Shown here piece by piece: positions 24,515-38,745 of a stretch of 64,000 nt of DNA. How positions within the stretch are numbered: position 1 is the first letter of the stretch; every line of letters starts with the position of its first letter. The position numbers were made by a program, and so were the translations under genes. The notes under the pieces were generated by a model. It was not told the DNA's origin, made no database searches, and saw only the letters and a program-made list of their open reading frames with translations. Origin of the DNA: Kuschelorhynchus macadamiae (lineage: Eukaryota; Arthropoda; Insecta; Coleoptera; Curculionidae); contig JAUTXW010000203.1 of NCBI GenBank assembly GCA_030620095.1, positions 1,551,001 to 1,615,000 on the forward strand. The letters run 5' to 3'.

Positions 24515-25515
24515 AAAAATTTTGGTAATCAATAGTTGAATACTAAGACCACTTTGCAAAGAACTGTTTAACATTTTAGTAATGAAATGCATGGTAATGA
24601 AGTACAAACTAATTGTTTAAGTAAATTAACTAACTTTCTTCTTTGTGATATTAATACAATTATGCTTAAATATAACAATTTACGTGGAGTGAAGTATCAT
24701 TTGTGCAAAATCCATAATAAATTTATAGAGGCTTAACTCAAGCGTGCATACTAAAACCATGACGGTTCAATTTTCTGACTGAATAATCGCCAACAAGCTT
24801 ATCAGACTTGGGACCGTCATATGGGAAATTTAACACATATTTGGTAATAAATAATTCCACATAATACCGCCATTCCTGAAATATATAGCGAAATTCTAAA
24901 AGTGATTCCTTTATCCAGATTTACGATAAGTTGGGTATGAATATAAAAGGTGCAGTAAATAAACGAAACTAAAATTTATTTGCTTCCTGTTGCAACAAGA
25001 AGTTGGAGTATTTTTATTTTCACTCGAAAGCAATATTATTTAAATAACGCCATAATCTGGATATATAGGACTTGTAGGTCAATTGAATTACTGTTTTATT
25101 GTATTAGACGTAACCATTTTTTGACTTTGGGGTTAGCAACAGTAAAAGTAATGCAACTAAATAAGGAAGAGGGAATTACTAATTTGATCATACAAAATTT
25201 TTGATAAAGGATAATGTGGAGCCAACTGATTATTCGATATTTTCGATTATTTTTTTTTAAGTATAATAATTCGTTTTTAAAAACGTAATTGTAAATTGTC
25301 CTAGAGATCAATACGAAGAGCAAAATTCTGAAGTATTAGTTATCAAGGTACTGGGCAGATTGCTTTTGTGTTGATAGATTTTTTAATAACTAACAAAACT
25401 ACAGGAAAATACTAATAAAAAGACGGGGAGTCTTCTTTTTGTACCAGCTAAAATAAAAAATTAAAGTGTCTGAAAGTTAATGAAAAGGGGGTCGAGCAGC
25501 ACATATAAAAATGCA
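24515..25515 (+). repeat. 1-kb dispersed repeat of unknown type
   Basis: Matches 43015-43990 in inverse orientation across its whole length, e.g. ctaagaccactttgcaaag, ctcaagcgtgcatactaaaa, tcaattgaattactgtttta and ggtcgagcagc. No terminal repeats or protein motifs are obvious, so the element class is unknown. Confidence 0.75.
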
Positions 25516-25934
25516 TTCAATCCGGAATTAAACACTTATTAAATCAGACGTAAAGCATACGATTGCATTTACATCTTATTTCTAGATCGAAGGCATGTTT
25601 TCTTGAAAAGTGTGTTTTTTGATATATTATAAATTTGAATCCAGAATAACTCGTATTTTCTTAACAAGCATATTTAAAGTTAACATCAATCAGAGTAATT
25701 TTCATAGTAGTATCCTCAGGCGTGACATATGTCCCACAATCCTATAACAATCGAGTAAGTAAAGCTTTGACTGTATATTGCAGTTTTGTAGCCCATGACC
25801 CAGATTTGTGTGTTGGACCGCAACGATGACACTCCATTTCTTGCAACTTCCCCCTTCAATCACTATAGCACCCACTGAATTCAGGACGTACAAATCTAGG
25901 AGCGGTATCACAGGTCATAATTAACTACGCATTA

Positions 25935-26105
25935 GTTTAACATAAAACTGAAGCTCTCACGGCTGCGGTCAATTAAGAAATCATGGTTCTTGGGATTAGA
26001 CCATGTCAAAATGAAACCACTTTCCGACGTTTCGCCTTCGACTGCACGAGGCATCTTCAGGAATCTTTACTTCACGAGATTGGCACACTGAAATATTCAT
26101 TCCAA
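25935..26105 (-). mobile_element. PLE pseudo-LTR fragment (copy 1)
   Basis: Shares ctctcacggctgcggtcaat, aagaaatcatggttcttg and ccgacgtttcg with 58690-58800, which adjoins a PLE reverse transcriptase fragment; hence identified as the same pseudo-LTR family. The repeated catggttcttgg and ccaagaactatg at its two ends form a short inverted match. Confidence 0.6.
26026..26060 (-). ncRNA. hammerhead-ribozyme-like core (duplication copy 1)
   Basis: Minus strand: CTGAAGA, then GCCTCG-loop-CGAAGGC (a six-pair stem II with one bulge), GAAAC and GTC, cleavage expected after position 26026. All core positions fit CUGANGA...GAAA...NUH. Stem III is only two base pairs with no loop, as in PLE hammerheads reported to act as dimers. 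Stem I is weak. Confidence 0.6.
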
Positions 26106-26584
26106 GAACTATGATTTTTTAACACGCATTAGTTTCAGACGAGCGCTGAAATGATTTTGGTCGTGGGCTCCAAAACTATCGTAAAAATACACCTTCGCAA
26201 TATAAAGCTAAATGACCTACATCTTTGTTAAATTTGAGAAGAAGATAAGACAATGTCACTTATTTTGTAATTATCCTACTATTTAGTTAATTAGAGAACT
26301 CAATCTAGAAAAGTCCTAGCCTATCTCATCATCTGTTTTACGAGAACAGGCTAGTTGATGGTCTAGATAAACAATGTTACTAAGGAGGTTATAAAAAATA
26401 TAGAATCTCGGTGCTGTGGATTTAACTAGCTGCCTTGCCTCTATTAAAGAACCCAACATTACTATTTTTATAACAACTAGAAGCAGTAAGACGAAAAGAA
26501 ACACTCATTCTGAAATTTTAGTTATTATAAGTTCACTATTACTATTTTTCCCGTATCAATTACTGCAGGTAGATTAATAGATTA

Positions 26585-26925
<341 letters not shown>

Positions 26926-26939
26926 CAAATCCAATTTAT

Positions 26940-27190
26940 GAACCTCAAACTTTACACAAAAATTAAATGTCACAGAGGGCTAAATTGGTAAAATTTTGGC
27001 GAGAAACAAAAATGGAGGAATAAAATGGCGGCCTAATTAAATGTTTAGAGAGCAGGTAAAATCGCATTTCTTAGAATAAAGATTTTTTACGCAATTAAGT
27101 TTGCAAAACAAATATAAAAATATTAAAATATCAACAAATAAAAACAAATTTTAAAAAATGGTATAATGGAGTATCGAAGCAATATGTAGG
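26940..27190 (+). repeat. AAATGGCGGC repeat unit (copy 1)
   Basis: aataaaatggcggcctaatt with the following agcaggtaaaatcgc and tggagtatcgaagc matches 5970-6190 block by block. Confidence 0.7.
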
Positions 27191-27302
27191 TAGAAAATAT
27201 ATACAAAATGAACATGAAGACAAATAAATTTTAAAAAATCGGTGAATTGGTCTCTACTCGGAACATCCCTGATAAAAATTCCACTGCCCACAGATAACAC
27301 AG

Positions 27303-27888
<586 letters not shown>

Positions 27889-28269
27889 TTGTAAATGCCA
27901 AACCACAGTAGACATTAAAATCGAGTTTATAAATAAAAAATGCAATAATTAATTCAGTGACGATAAATTCTGAGTTTTTGAATACGTTATAAAAATACCC
28001 GGAACAATTTAGAAAACATATATCTAAACAGTATTCAACAATATTTCCTCACTATTCCGGATCTAGGAAACCACCATTTAATCATAGGAAGGCGGTTAGA
28101 TGCCGGCGAAATTGCGAAGTAGATAACCCATTAGTATGCTGTAGAGATAATTGGAAAAAATTTTCTTTTTGTAAAAAAGAAATTAAAATTTTCGAAAAAA
28201 AAATCCTTGTGAGAAAGAATCAACTTTGTGTTACCAGGGTTTTTCAGATGCCCATGTATTATTGCATTT

Positions 28270-28860
28270 TTGTATTTTCCTGATCATTCTAAATACTTTT
28301 TGTGTGATCCTGTATTTGATTTCAACTGTTTTCTGGAAAATGAACTTGAAAATTGTTATTCTTAAGCCTTTGAAGCTGTAACTCCCATCTACTTAATTTG
28401 AAACTAAATGGAGTACACTTTCCCATCTTAGTTTTTAGTTGTCTATCTCTTGACACCAATATTTACTTTGACAGAAAATGTCAAATTTTAACACCTCCTG
28501 TCAAACCAAAAATTGGTTTGAGGAAATAGAAAATAGAGAAGTGAAATCAATCCATTTCGTTCCAAGTTAAGTCTTTTAGCAGTTACACGGGTTCAAAAGG
28601 TCAACAATGTCAATTATAAAACACCATTTCCTCGAAAACCGTTGAATTTAGGTACCTGAAACAACATAAAAAGTATTTAGAATGTTTAGGTTAGGTTAGG
28701 TTAGGTTAGGTTAGGTGCAATAATATAAGTGGCATTCAAAAGGTCAACAATGTCAATTATGAAGCACCATTTCCTCGAAAACAGTTGAATTTAGGTACAG
28801 GAAACAACATACAAAGTATTTAGAATGTTTAGGTAAATACAAAAATAATAATATAAGGGG
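28270..28860 (+). repeat. small direct and inverted repeat cluster with TTAGG
   Basis: Two direct units (caaaaggtcaacaatgtcaa through gtatttagaatgtttagg) at about 28592-28690 and 28735-28833. The inverse of the same sequence lies near 28285-28340 (cattctaaatactttttgtg). Six TTAGG units (28686-28715) extend exactly from the ttagg that ends the first unit, so the tract may have grown from within the repeat. Confidence 0.75.
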
Positions 28861-29923
28861 CATTCCATTTAAAAAACGGCTATTGGCATCGATTTAAGCT
28901 ACAAACAGCAAGACCGCACAATTTATAATAATTAAAAAAGATTGTTTATATTCATCAATGGGGAGAGCCAAATTTTTAAAGCAAATTATTCATTGGTTCT
29001 TCAGATATTTCTAATAGACCACCGAGTTTAGTGTCCGTCTATACAGGCTGTAAAAAAAGTTTGGAAGGCACCGAATATGTGGCGAATTACTTATCTAATT
29101 TTGTTTAAATTGGTAAGTTTAGGTTCGAAATTACGGCGGATCCGTTAGTGATATCCGCGATGTTGCCTAATCTACAGTTTTTCAGAATCTGAGAGCAACT
29201 TTTTCTTATAGAACGCTCTAGATTTCATTCGGTATTTGGATTCTGAGAAAAATTCTGAATACTCTTTGTTTAATATACTTTAATGTAAACTTCATGGTTT
29301 TCAAAATATTCGCGATGAAAAATTAATATTTAATCAATAAAAGGTGTTTTTATCACCTAGGCGGTGACCGGTGTCGAGAGTAGTTTCGTGTTACTTCTGA
29401 CATTCAAAAGTGCGTTGAGTTTTATTACTAGTGTTAATTATATAGTTAAATATAAATCGTTTGAAATATGTTTAATGATAAATACCCTAACCGGAATTTC
29501 TTGAAAAGTGTGTTTTTTGATATATTATAAATTTGAATCCAGAATAACTCGTGTTTTCTTAACAAGCATATTTAAAGTTAACATCAATCAGAGTAATTTT
29601 CATAGTAGTATCCTCAGGCGTGACATATGTCCCACAATCCTATAACAATCGAGTAAGTAAAGCTTTGACTGTATATTGCAGTTTTGTAGCCCATGACCCA
29701 GATTTGTGTGTTGGACCGCAACGATGACACTCCATTTCTTGCAACTTCCCCCTTCAATCACTATAGCACCCACTGAATTCAGGACGTACAAATCTAGGAG
29801 CGGTATCACAGGTCATAATTAACTACGCATTAGTTTAACATAAAACTGAAGCTCTCACGGCTGCGGTCAATTAAGAAATCATGGTTCTTGGGATTAGACT
29901 ATGTCAAAATGAAACCACTTTCC

Positions 29924-29958
29924 GACGTTTCGCCTTCGACTGCACGAGGCATCTTCAG
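29924..29958 (-). ncRNA. hammerhead-ribozyme-like core (duplication copy 2)
   Basis: Same core as 26026-26060, with CTGAAGA, stem II, GAAAC and GTC all conserved. It exists only because of the tandem duplication. Confidence 0.6.
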
Positions 29959-30482
29959 GAATCTTTACTTCACGAGATTGGCACACTGAAATATTCATTC
30001 CAAGAACTATGATTTTTTAACACGCATTAGTTTCAGACGAGCGCTGAAATGATTTTGGTCGTGGGCTCCAAAACTATCGTAAAAATACACCTTCGCAATA
30101 TAAAGCTAAATGACCTACATCTTTGTTAAATTTGAGAAGAAGATAAGACAATGTCACTTATTTTGTAATTATCCTACTATTTAGTTAATTAGAGAACTCA
30201 ATCTAGAAAAGTCCTAGCCTATCTCATCATCTGTTTTACGAGAACAGGCTAGTTGATGGTCTAGATAAACAATGTTACTAAGGAGGTTATAAAAAATATA
30301 GAATCTCGGTGCTGTGGATTTAACTAGCTGCCTTGCCTCTATTAAAGAACCCAACATTACTATTTTTATAACAACTAGAAGCAGTAAGACGAAAAGAAAC
30401 ACTCATTCTGAAATTTTAGTTATTATAAGTTCACTATTACTATTTTTCCCGTATCAATTACTGCAGGTAGATTAATAGATTA

Positions 30483-30830
<348 letters not shown>

Positions 30831-31211
30831 CAAATCCAATTTATGAACCTCAAACTTTACACAAAAATTAAATGTCACAGAGGGCTAAATTGGTAAAATT
30901 TTGGCGAGAAACAAAAATGGAGGAATAAAATGGCGGCCTAATTAAATGTTTAGAGAGCAGGTAAAATCGCATTTCTTAGAATAAAGATTTTTTACGCAAT
31001 TAAGTTTGCAAAACAAATATAAAAATATTAAAATATCAACAAATAAAAACAAATTTTAAAAAATGGTATAATGGAGTATCGAAGCAATATGTAGGTAGAA
31101 AATATATACAAAATGAACATGAAGACAAATAAATTTTAAAAAATCGGTGAATTGGTCTCTACTCGGAACATCCCTGATAAAAATTCCACTGCCCACAGAT
31201 AACACAGTTTT

Positions 31212-31628
<417 letters not shown>

Positions 31629-32433
31629 CTTCTATTCTTGTAAATGCCAAACCACAGTAGACATTAAAATCGAGTTTATAAATAAAAAATGCAATAATTA
31701 ATTCAGTGACGATAAATTCTGAGTTTTTGAATACGTTATAAAAATACCCGGAACAATTTAGAAAACATATATCTAAACAGTATTCAACAATATTTCCTCA
31801 CTATTCCGGATCTAGGAAACCACCATTTAATCATAGGAAGGCGGTTAGATGCCGGCGAAATTGCGAAGTAGATAACCCATTAGTATGCTGTAGAGATAAT
31901 TGGAAAAAATTTTCTTTTTGTAAAAAAGAAATTAAAATTTTCGAAAAAAAATCCTTGTGAGAAAGAATCAACTTTGTGTTACCAGGGTTTTTCAGATGCC
32001 CATGTATTATTGCATTTTTGTATTTTCCTGATCATTCTAAATACTTTTTGTGTGATCCTGTATTTGATTTCAACTGTTTTCTGGAAAATGAACTTGAAAA
32101 TTGTTATTCTTAAGCCTTTGAAGCTGTAACTCCCATCTACTTAACTTGAAACTAAATGGAGTACACTTTCCCATCTTAGTTTTTAGTTGTCTATCTCTTG
32201 ACACCAATATTTACTTTGACAGAAAATGTCAAATTTTAACACCTCCTGTCAAACCAAAAATTGGTTTGAGGAAATAGAAAATAGAGAAGTGAAATCAATC
32301 CATTTCGTTCCAAGTTAAGTCTTTTAGCAGTTACACGGGTTCAAAAGGTCAACAATGTCAATTATAAAACACCATTTCCTCGAAAACCGTTGAATTTAGG
32401 TACCTGAAACAACATAAAAAGTATTTAGAATGT

Positions 32434-32463
32434 TTAGGTTAGGTTAGGTTAGGTTAGGTTAGG
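32434..32463 (+). repeat. interstitial TTAGG tract (6 units, copy 2)
   Basis: Same six units as 28686-28715 in copy 1. Confidence 0.9.
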
Positions 32464-33447
32464 TGCAATAATATAAGTGGCATTCAAAAGGTCAACAATG
32501 TCAATTATGAAGCACCATTTCCTCGAAAACAGTTGAATTTAGGTACAGGAAACAACATACAAAGTATTTAGAATGTTTAGGTAAATACAAAAATAATAAT
32601 ATAAGGGGCATTCCATTTAAAAAACGGCTATTGGCATCGATTTAAGCTACAAACAGCAAGACCGCACAATTTATAATAATTAAAAAAGATTGTTTATATT
32701 CATCAATGGGGAGAGCCAAATTTTTAAAGCAAATTATTCATTGGTTCTTCAGATATTTCTAATAGACCACCGAGTTTAGTGTCCGTCTATACAGGCTGTA
32801 AAAAAAGTTTGGAAGGCACCGAATATGTGGCGAATTACTTATCTAATTTTGTTTAAATTGGTAAGTTTAGGTTCGAAATTACGGCGGATCCGTTAGTGAT
32901 ATCCGCGATGTTGCCTAATCTACAGTTTTTCAGAATCTGAGAGCAACTTTTTCTTATAGAACGCTCTAGATTTCATTCGGTATTTGGATTCTGAGAAAAA
33001 TTCTGAATACTCTTTGTTTAATATACTTTAATGTAAACTTCATGGTTTTCAAAATATTCGCGATGAAAAATTAATATTTAATCAATAAAAGGTGTTTTTA
33101 TCACCTAGGCGGTGACCGGTGTCGAGAGTAGTTTCGTGTTACTTCTGACATTCAAAAGTGCGTTGAGTTTTATTACTAGTGTTAATTATATAGTTAAATA
33201 TAAATCGTTTGAAATATGTTTAATGATAAATACCCTAACCGGAATCTAATAACAAGATCTGGCGTTAGAAAAGTTTTAAGAAATTTGTAAATAAGGAGAT
33301 ATGTGGAAGAATATTTCAAAAATACAAGAGGAAGTATAAAAACAAAGAAAACGATGAATGAAACATCGAAACAGCAGAAAAATTATATTAAATGTTTAAA
33401 ATGCCCTCCATTTACTTCTTGGCGATAAGCTAAATATTATGGAAAAG

Positions 33448-33645
33448 CATTTAGAACATTTTGAAGACAGCCGATTTCCTCGATTCTTCTTCATTCATTT
33501 CTATTCGTTGGTTTAAGTCCTTTAAATCAATTGTTTTGTTTTGTAGCATTTAGAACATTTTGAAGACAGCCGATTTCCTCGATTCTTCTTCATTCATTTC
33601 TATTCGTTGGTTTAATTCCTTCAAATCAATTGTTTTGTTTTGTAG
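33448..33645. repeat. 99-bp tandem duplication
   Basis: 33448-33546 and 33547-33645 are nearly identical (catttagaacattttgaaga to gttttgttttgtag), differing at two or three positions. It lies inside the transposase relic below and duplicates part of its coding region. Confidence 0.93.
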
Positions 33646-34040
33646 GCTACATTTTTAAGTATCCCAACAAAAAATAACCGAGGAGGTGAGGTCGGGAGAC
33701 CGAAGTGGTCATACCTATCCACCTCCCAAAAAATGTTTCATCTAAAAATTCGCGAACTTCTCGTGCGTAATGCGGTGATGCACCATCCTGATGAAGCCAT
33801 ATTCTATCGTTGGACTCTCCGTTATTTACTTAAGGAAAATAATATTGATATTTTTTATTGTATGTAGCAATAATTACGAGGATTGGGAAATATTTCCGCC
33901 AAAGCTGGGACAGCGTGATTCCTCAAAAGTTGCAAATATCTTTCACCGTTTACATGTTCTTCTATGAAAAACGGACCAATTATCTTTCCACCTATAGTGC
34001 CGGCCCAAACATGGATTTTTTGTAGCTGCTGTGTATGATA
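33470..34040 (-). pseudogene. IS630/Tc1/mariner-superfamily transposase C-terminal half
   Basis: Minus-strand reading begins YHTQQLQKIHVWAGTIGGKI, continues IIGPFFIEEHVNGERYLQLL, the conserved segment between the first and second catalytic blocks, and then ALAEIFPNPR. In other frames IWLHQDGASPHYAREVREFL (near 33770) carries the second catalytic Asp in the Q-D-G-A-x-x-H form, and GRWIGM with a decayed S-R-P-H-L-L-x-Y-F-L-L-G stands for the third block, whose Asp is lost. The N-terminus and first catalytic block are absent. A 99-bp internal duplication further disrupts the end. Relative to the 17739 element it is a different lineage (G-G-K-I-I-G-P-F). Confidence 0.75.
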
Positions 34041-34060
34041 TTCCCCCCCCTCTAACGAGG

Positions 34061-34061
<1 letters not shown>

Positions 34062-34156
<95 letters not shown>
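34062..34156. repeat. (TA)n microsatellite
   Basis: TA tract directly preceding the palindrome. Confidence 0.97.
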
Positions 34157-34159
<3 letters not shown>

Positions 34160-34257
34160 GTTCTGAAAAGAACAGTTTTGCTGACGTTTCGCTATTATCG
34201 AAAATGCCAAATGTGATTTTGGCGAAACGTCAGCAAAACTGTTCTTTTCAGAACGAC
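34157..34257. mobile_element. PLE pseudo-LTR palindrome, 36-bp perfect arms
   Basis: Arms 34157-34192 and 34222-34257 are exact inverses, starting gtcgttctgaaaagaacagt and ending in gacgtttcgc. The 29-bp loop holds tcgaaaatgccaaatgtgat, also found in the fragment at 22119. The right arm carries GGCGAAACGTC|AGC, the 3' half of a PLE-type hammerhead. It is flanked on both sides by (TA)n. Confidence 0.8.
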
Positions 34258-34292
34258 AGTAGTGAACGGATGTACACCCGGAATGAAAACAC

Positions 34293-34449
<157 letters not shown>

Positions 34450-34454
34450 ATGAA

Positions 34455-34690
34455 AAATCATGTTAGGATCCAGTAAAGATGGTCGACGTCTCGCAACTTT
34501 ATTGCTGCATCCTCAGTACACATATAGATTCTATATCCTGCATGAAACCCATATTATCAGCTATTATTTACTACGTTGGTCCGCAGATATGTTCCAGATA
34601 TTAAGTTTCTAAATGGTTTTCGTTAACCATTCTCTTGTTTTTATGTTAGACTGATGTATTATTTGGGGTTAGGATACAGTAACCCAAGTA
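34455..34690 (-). mobile_element. PLE pseudo-LTR fragment
   Basis: Shares catgaaacccatattat, cgcagatatgttccagatatt and ggttttcgttaac with 41815-41990. It contains a hammerhead-like core at 34485-34516 (CTGAGGA, TGCAGCAATAAAGTTGC, GAGAC, GTC on the minus strand) in which GAAA is mutated to GAGA, so it should be dead. Confidence 0.6.
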
Positions 34691-36555
34691 GCACATTTAA
34701 TCATGAGTACTTCATTGTTACCACAAGTATTTTTGTTGAAGTAATCGGAACTTGGTGTCGTCACGTTCTGTTTAAGCTGAGACTACGTCGTCATCACCAA
34801 AATGGGGAACAGTTTTAGCGTAAGTATTTCGTGAATAACAAACATGTAAGTGTGACTTTGGCTATTAAGCAGTTAGTATGGGATAGTGTAGTTCCATTTT
34901 AGTAGCCGAATAGTAATAATTCACCCTATTTGTTACTTCCTTATCTCTCTCTTTATTTAATCCATTTTAAAAATATGTATGGTTATTTTTAATACAAACA
35001 AAACAGTTATGGCGACTACAAGCACTCAAATTGGGAATAGAATGAAGAGCGTGATCCTATACGTTAATGGTTCTTCTAAGGACCTAAAATTAAAGCGCAG
35101 GTAATTTCTCTGGTAAATATGCTGATGATAGTCGTAAAAAAATAACGAGCCTTTAAAATTCTTTAATAATCAATAAATTTTGGTCAAATATATTGGCCAA
35201 TTAAGTCTCAAAAATGTAATTTTGGACTTTGGTTTAAATAGTAGTTATCATTATATATCTTATTATAAAGAGTGATTCTTTCTTTAACGTGATATTTAAT
35301 TTGTATGCATTTTAAATCTATATACTCACAAAAATAAACGTCATAGCTAAATATTTATAAGGGAGATGAAAATAAACTTCTTTACTGAGAAAATTACTTA
35401 ACATCAAGTTTCTAGGACAGCCCCCAGGCGCTGTTTTGGATTCTTTAAATACGCAACTGTCACTTATACCCAATTACATTGAAGTCTACTAGTTATCTTC
35501 AAAGTTCCCATTAATACGATACTATATATTATTACCAAGCGGTTACGATTTGCAAAACATTCCGCCGGTTCTTTAAAATTTAATGCGTAGTGCGCGTAGC
35601 GTCGTAGCATGCGGACAGTTGCGGTAATTGAGTCACTTCTATAATTCTGTCGTAACCATAACCCTTTGTTTGGATTTATTTTTCGTTCCCTTAAAATACC
35701 GCTTTATGTTTTGTTTTGGTGTGGCAACCAGGTTGTGATATTTTTAATTTTTTATAGAATGTGGATGAATGACGAAACCTACTTTTTTTTTCTAAAGGTT
35801 TAAATGGGCGCACACATATTATGCTTAGTTTTTCTCAAATATAACTAAATTAATTAACTTTAGCACATTAATATAACAAAACTGGATCAGCTAAGAGGTA
35901 TGAAAGTATTTTAGTGTACAGGAGTACAGAAAAAAATTCAAAATTTAAATTTCTCGCCTTTACATTGACAACCTCTCTCAGTGTCTGTTGTAAATGTAGC
36001 GTTATGTTAATATTTTACTTTATTAATCTATTCGAACTATCTAGTGCAAACTTACTTTTTTATTTAGATTTTTAACAAATTACAATATTTGTGCAAGCGA
36101 TTAATTAGAGTTGTCTGCCAAGTGAATTTAGTAATGTAATATGTACTGAAGAAGGCGTACAAAATAAAGTTTCTTTTATGCTAATCTTTGAGTAGTTCTG
36201 CCTTATTTAGGTGCTGAATGAAGTAAAACATACACTAAGAAATGAAACAATATTGCCTTTTATAGGAAAATAAAACCAAAAGATAATAATGAGCAATATT
36301 TAATAACTTTTCTTGGAATAAACTTAAACTTAAGACATTTACGGTCATAGTCATTTACAAATTCATCACAAACACTTTATAATTACAAACACATTTCTCC
36401 ATATGGCCAATGGTTCAGAACTTATTGTTTGAATCAATATTCACTTCAATAATTACAGAAACTAATAAACAATACACCCAAACAACAAACCACATAAGAA
36501 ACCCACGTAGGCAGAAAGTAAACAAAACGATTTTAGCAGCAATATGGCCGAACAT
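34691..36555. other. no gene recognised
   Basis: 1.9 kb without coding signal or recognisable repeat on either strand. Confidence 0.4.
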
Positions 36556-37011
36556 TGGCCGCGTTCACCCGCCTGATCGCTCGTTGGCTATCGATCATCA
36601 AAGTAGCGCTCAAATAATAGCAATGGTTTGAACGGTTTTTAGAGATTTTGAACGGAGCAAATATTTCTTGACCTTAACCTTGATGAGAATGAGAATATGG
36701 GACAACGGGAACAAGGAACGACTGAAATTAAAAGAAATATGATAGTAAATTTGTTTGTATAATACATTCTGTATTTTGTGTTAAAAAAAAAGATTTAAAA
36801 GATCTGTTATTGCTCTGATGTTTACATTACATGCCGCCATCTCGTTTGTTATGTCAACTGATCGTTGCTCAGTTAAGTAGCGAAAATGAAATACGATACA
36901 AAACATGGCGTCCGCTCAACGACACGCTATCGAAGTAGCGGGATTAAATAGCTCGTTCATGGTAACGCTCTCAGAGCGATCACTGAGCGATCAGGCGGGT
37001 GAACGCGGCCA
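36556..37011. mobile_element. 456-bp non-autonomous DNA element with 27-bp perfect TIRs
   Basis: 36556-36582 (tggccgcgttcacccgcctg then atcgctc) and 36985-37011 are exact inverses. Sub-terminal gatcgctc-type motifs repeat near the right end. No transposase is encoded, and I could not define a target duplication. Confidence 0.85.
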
Positions 37012-37020
37012 TTTTCGCCG

Positions 37021-37047
37021 CCTTAGACAAGGAATCCTTGTCTAAGG
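37021..37047. repeat. 27-nt near-perfect palindrome
   Basis: ccttagacaagga, one base, then the exact inverse tccttgtctaagg. It lies 9 bp beyond the right TIR of the preceding element. Confidence 0.9.
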
Positions 37048-37434
37048 TCGCCCCTGTTCTTGTAAGTGAGTGTAGCCGAATCTCGTACCAGCGCTCCCTA
37101 TCTCCGGAACCTCAAGTACAAGAGGTAATAGGTTACTTGTAGTAAATAATTACTGTAACTCTTACTTCAAAGTTACAACAGAAGAATAATGACTGGTAAT
37201 AGCCAGTTTAAAGTAACATTAGACGATAACTTTTTCTACTTTGCAACAATTCGTTTTACTTGATATTAATACGTTATAGGAGTACATTTGAACGTAATGG
37301 AGTAGTCTCTGAAAGGTTTAAGAAGGTAATGATACTTAAATGTTGTAATTTAGTAAACAGATAAGAAACTGTAACATTAAATAATTACTATTATGTCACG
37401 AAAAAGAAATGACGACCTTGGAGTCAATTCCGTA

Positions 37435-38238
37435 AGTAACCTGCTGGACACTCGAACTGCATAACGTAATTTTTTGGGGTATTTTTAACGTTCGATATTT
37501 CAAAAACGGTAAGCTAAATTGAAATGCGGTTTTCGACGTCAGCTTACTCAAGGTGGATCGCCAGATATGATGGGAAAAGGTTTGTACAGGGTGTAAACTA
37601 AAACTCTGCATTTTTTTCCAAATTTTATTTAACGATATTTTTTACAAAACAATATTTTATTTATTGTCATATACACCAAAATAATCTATGATTAGATACA
37701 AAAAAACAATTTCTCCCGTTTTTTGAAATTGCCATTTTTTCGGAATATACAGGGGATTTTCAAAAATTTGTAGATGGTTTTACAAAAAAAATCCTAACTC
37801 ACCAGTGATAGCTCACATCAAACTGATTGTTGTATTATTCTCATTATTTACAATACTGCCATCAGGAAAAAATACAATTATAATATACAGGAGTCTAAAA
37901 AAGCTTACAGTTGATTTCATTCCTAAAATATCATGTTTTTGCATATTTTTATGCTTTGAACATTGAAAACTACAGAAAGTATAATAAAACGTAAAAATTT
38001 TCAATCTCATTACTTGATTTACATAAATTAGAGTCTTTCACCGAAACGGTTTTTTATATTCCATCCAAACCTCACTTTGGGAGAAAGTAGCGGCACAAAT
38101 GGACAGTGTTGCTTTTTGACAATATTGTAGAGTGTTTTTTAAATCCATTTGACTTTTTGGAACTGAATAATTATTATAACGAAATTCTAGCATTATTATA
38201 TCTATAAAACAGGTACCAGTAGCGTTTTATAGGAATTT
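37435..38238. repeat. 800-bp inverted repeat, left arm
   Basis: From taacctgctggacactcgaa to taccagtagcgttttata. It matches the inverse of 40785-41616 with scattered differences and indels. The spacer is about 2.5 kb and carries unrelated insertions. The arm includes tacagggtgtaaac, a short motif resembling Tc1-type ends. Confidence 0.9.
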
Positions 38239-38446
38239 CGTAGTTTTACAGAGTGTCTCATGGTGATGGTTTCTGGCGAACTAAACAGCAGACCTTAGTC
38301 TTAGTAAGAATTTGGTTACTCACATAAGGAGACATGTTCTATCAGGTCCGCTTCAATTAAAAATTAGCGGTAAATTCTAGATTTTTTATGAAGCACCCTG
38401 TATATTAAATAATATTTTTATTCCTTCAACGATCGAAGAGAATTTA

Positions 38447-38745
38447 TGAAAGGTGCTTACTTGAGGTATGTAGGACCGAGTTATAAATGAAAGCTGTTAG
38501 ATACCTGTCTACGTTTCGCTTTATTTTAAGGGATCTTCAGGACATTCAAAGACGTTAATAATAATTAGTGTAGTAACCAAGGTAGTAATCGCACCTGGAT
38601 TACTTTTAAATTAATTATATAAGGTTTTTAAAATGTTACAACAATTTTGAAGATCTTATAGTGTCTTGAAAATAAAACGAAACATCGACAGGACTATAGC
38701 TTGCATTTATAACTTGATCCATAACCCAACTAAGCATCTTTCAAT
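38447..38745. mobile_element. PLE pseudo-LTR pair, head to head
   Basis: 38447-38545 (minus) and 38643-38745 (plus) are diverged inverted copies, e.g. gaaaggtgctta against the inverse of taagcatctttc. On the minus strand CTGAAGA (38534-38540), GAAAC and GTA (cleavage expected at 38510) form a hammerhead-like core whose stem I can pair GACA with TGTC. The plus copy has TTGAAGA...GAAACATC, with the first core base mutated. Confidence 0.6.

Noticed and set aside
25702..26504. Frames of 69 and 62 codons, each repeated identically at 29600-30402
   Set aside because: The repetition is due to the tandem duplication. The first ends near pseudo-LTR sequence and neither has a domain, so identity is not evidence of coding.
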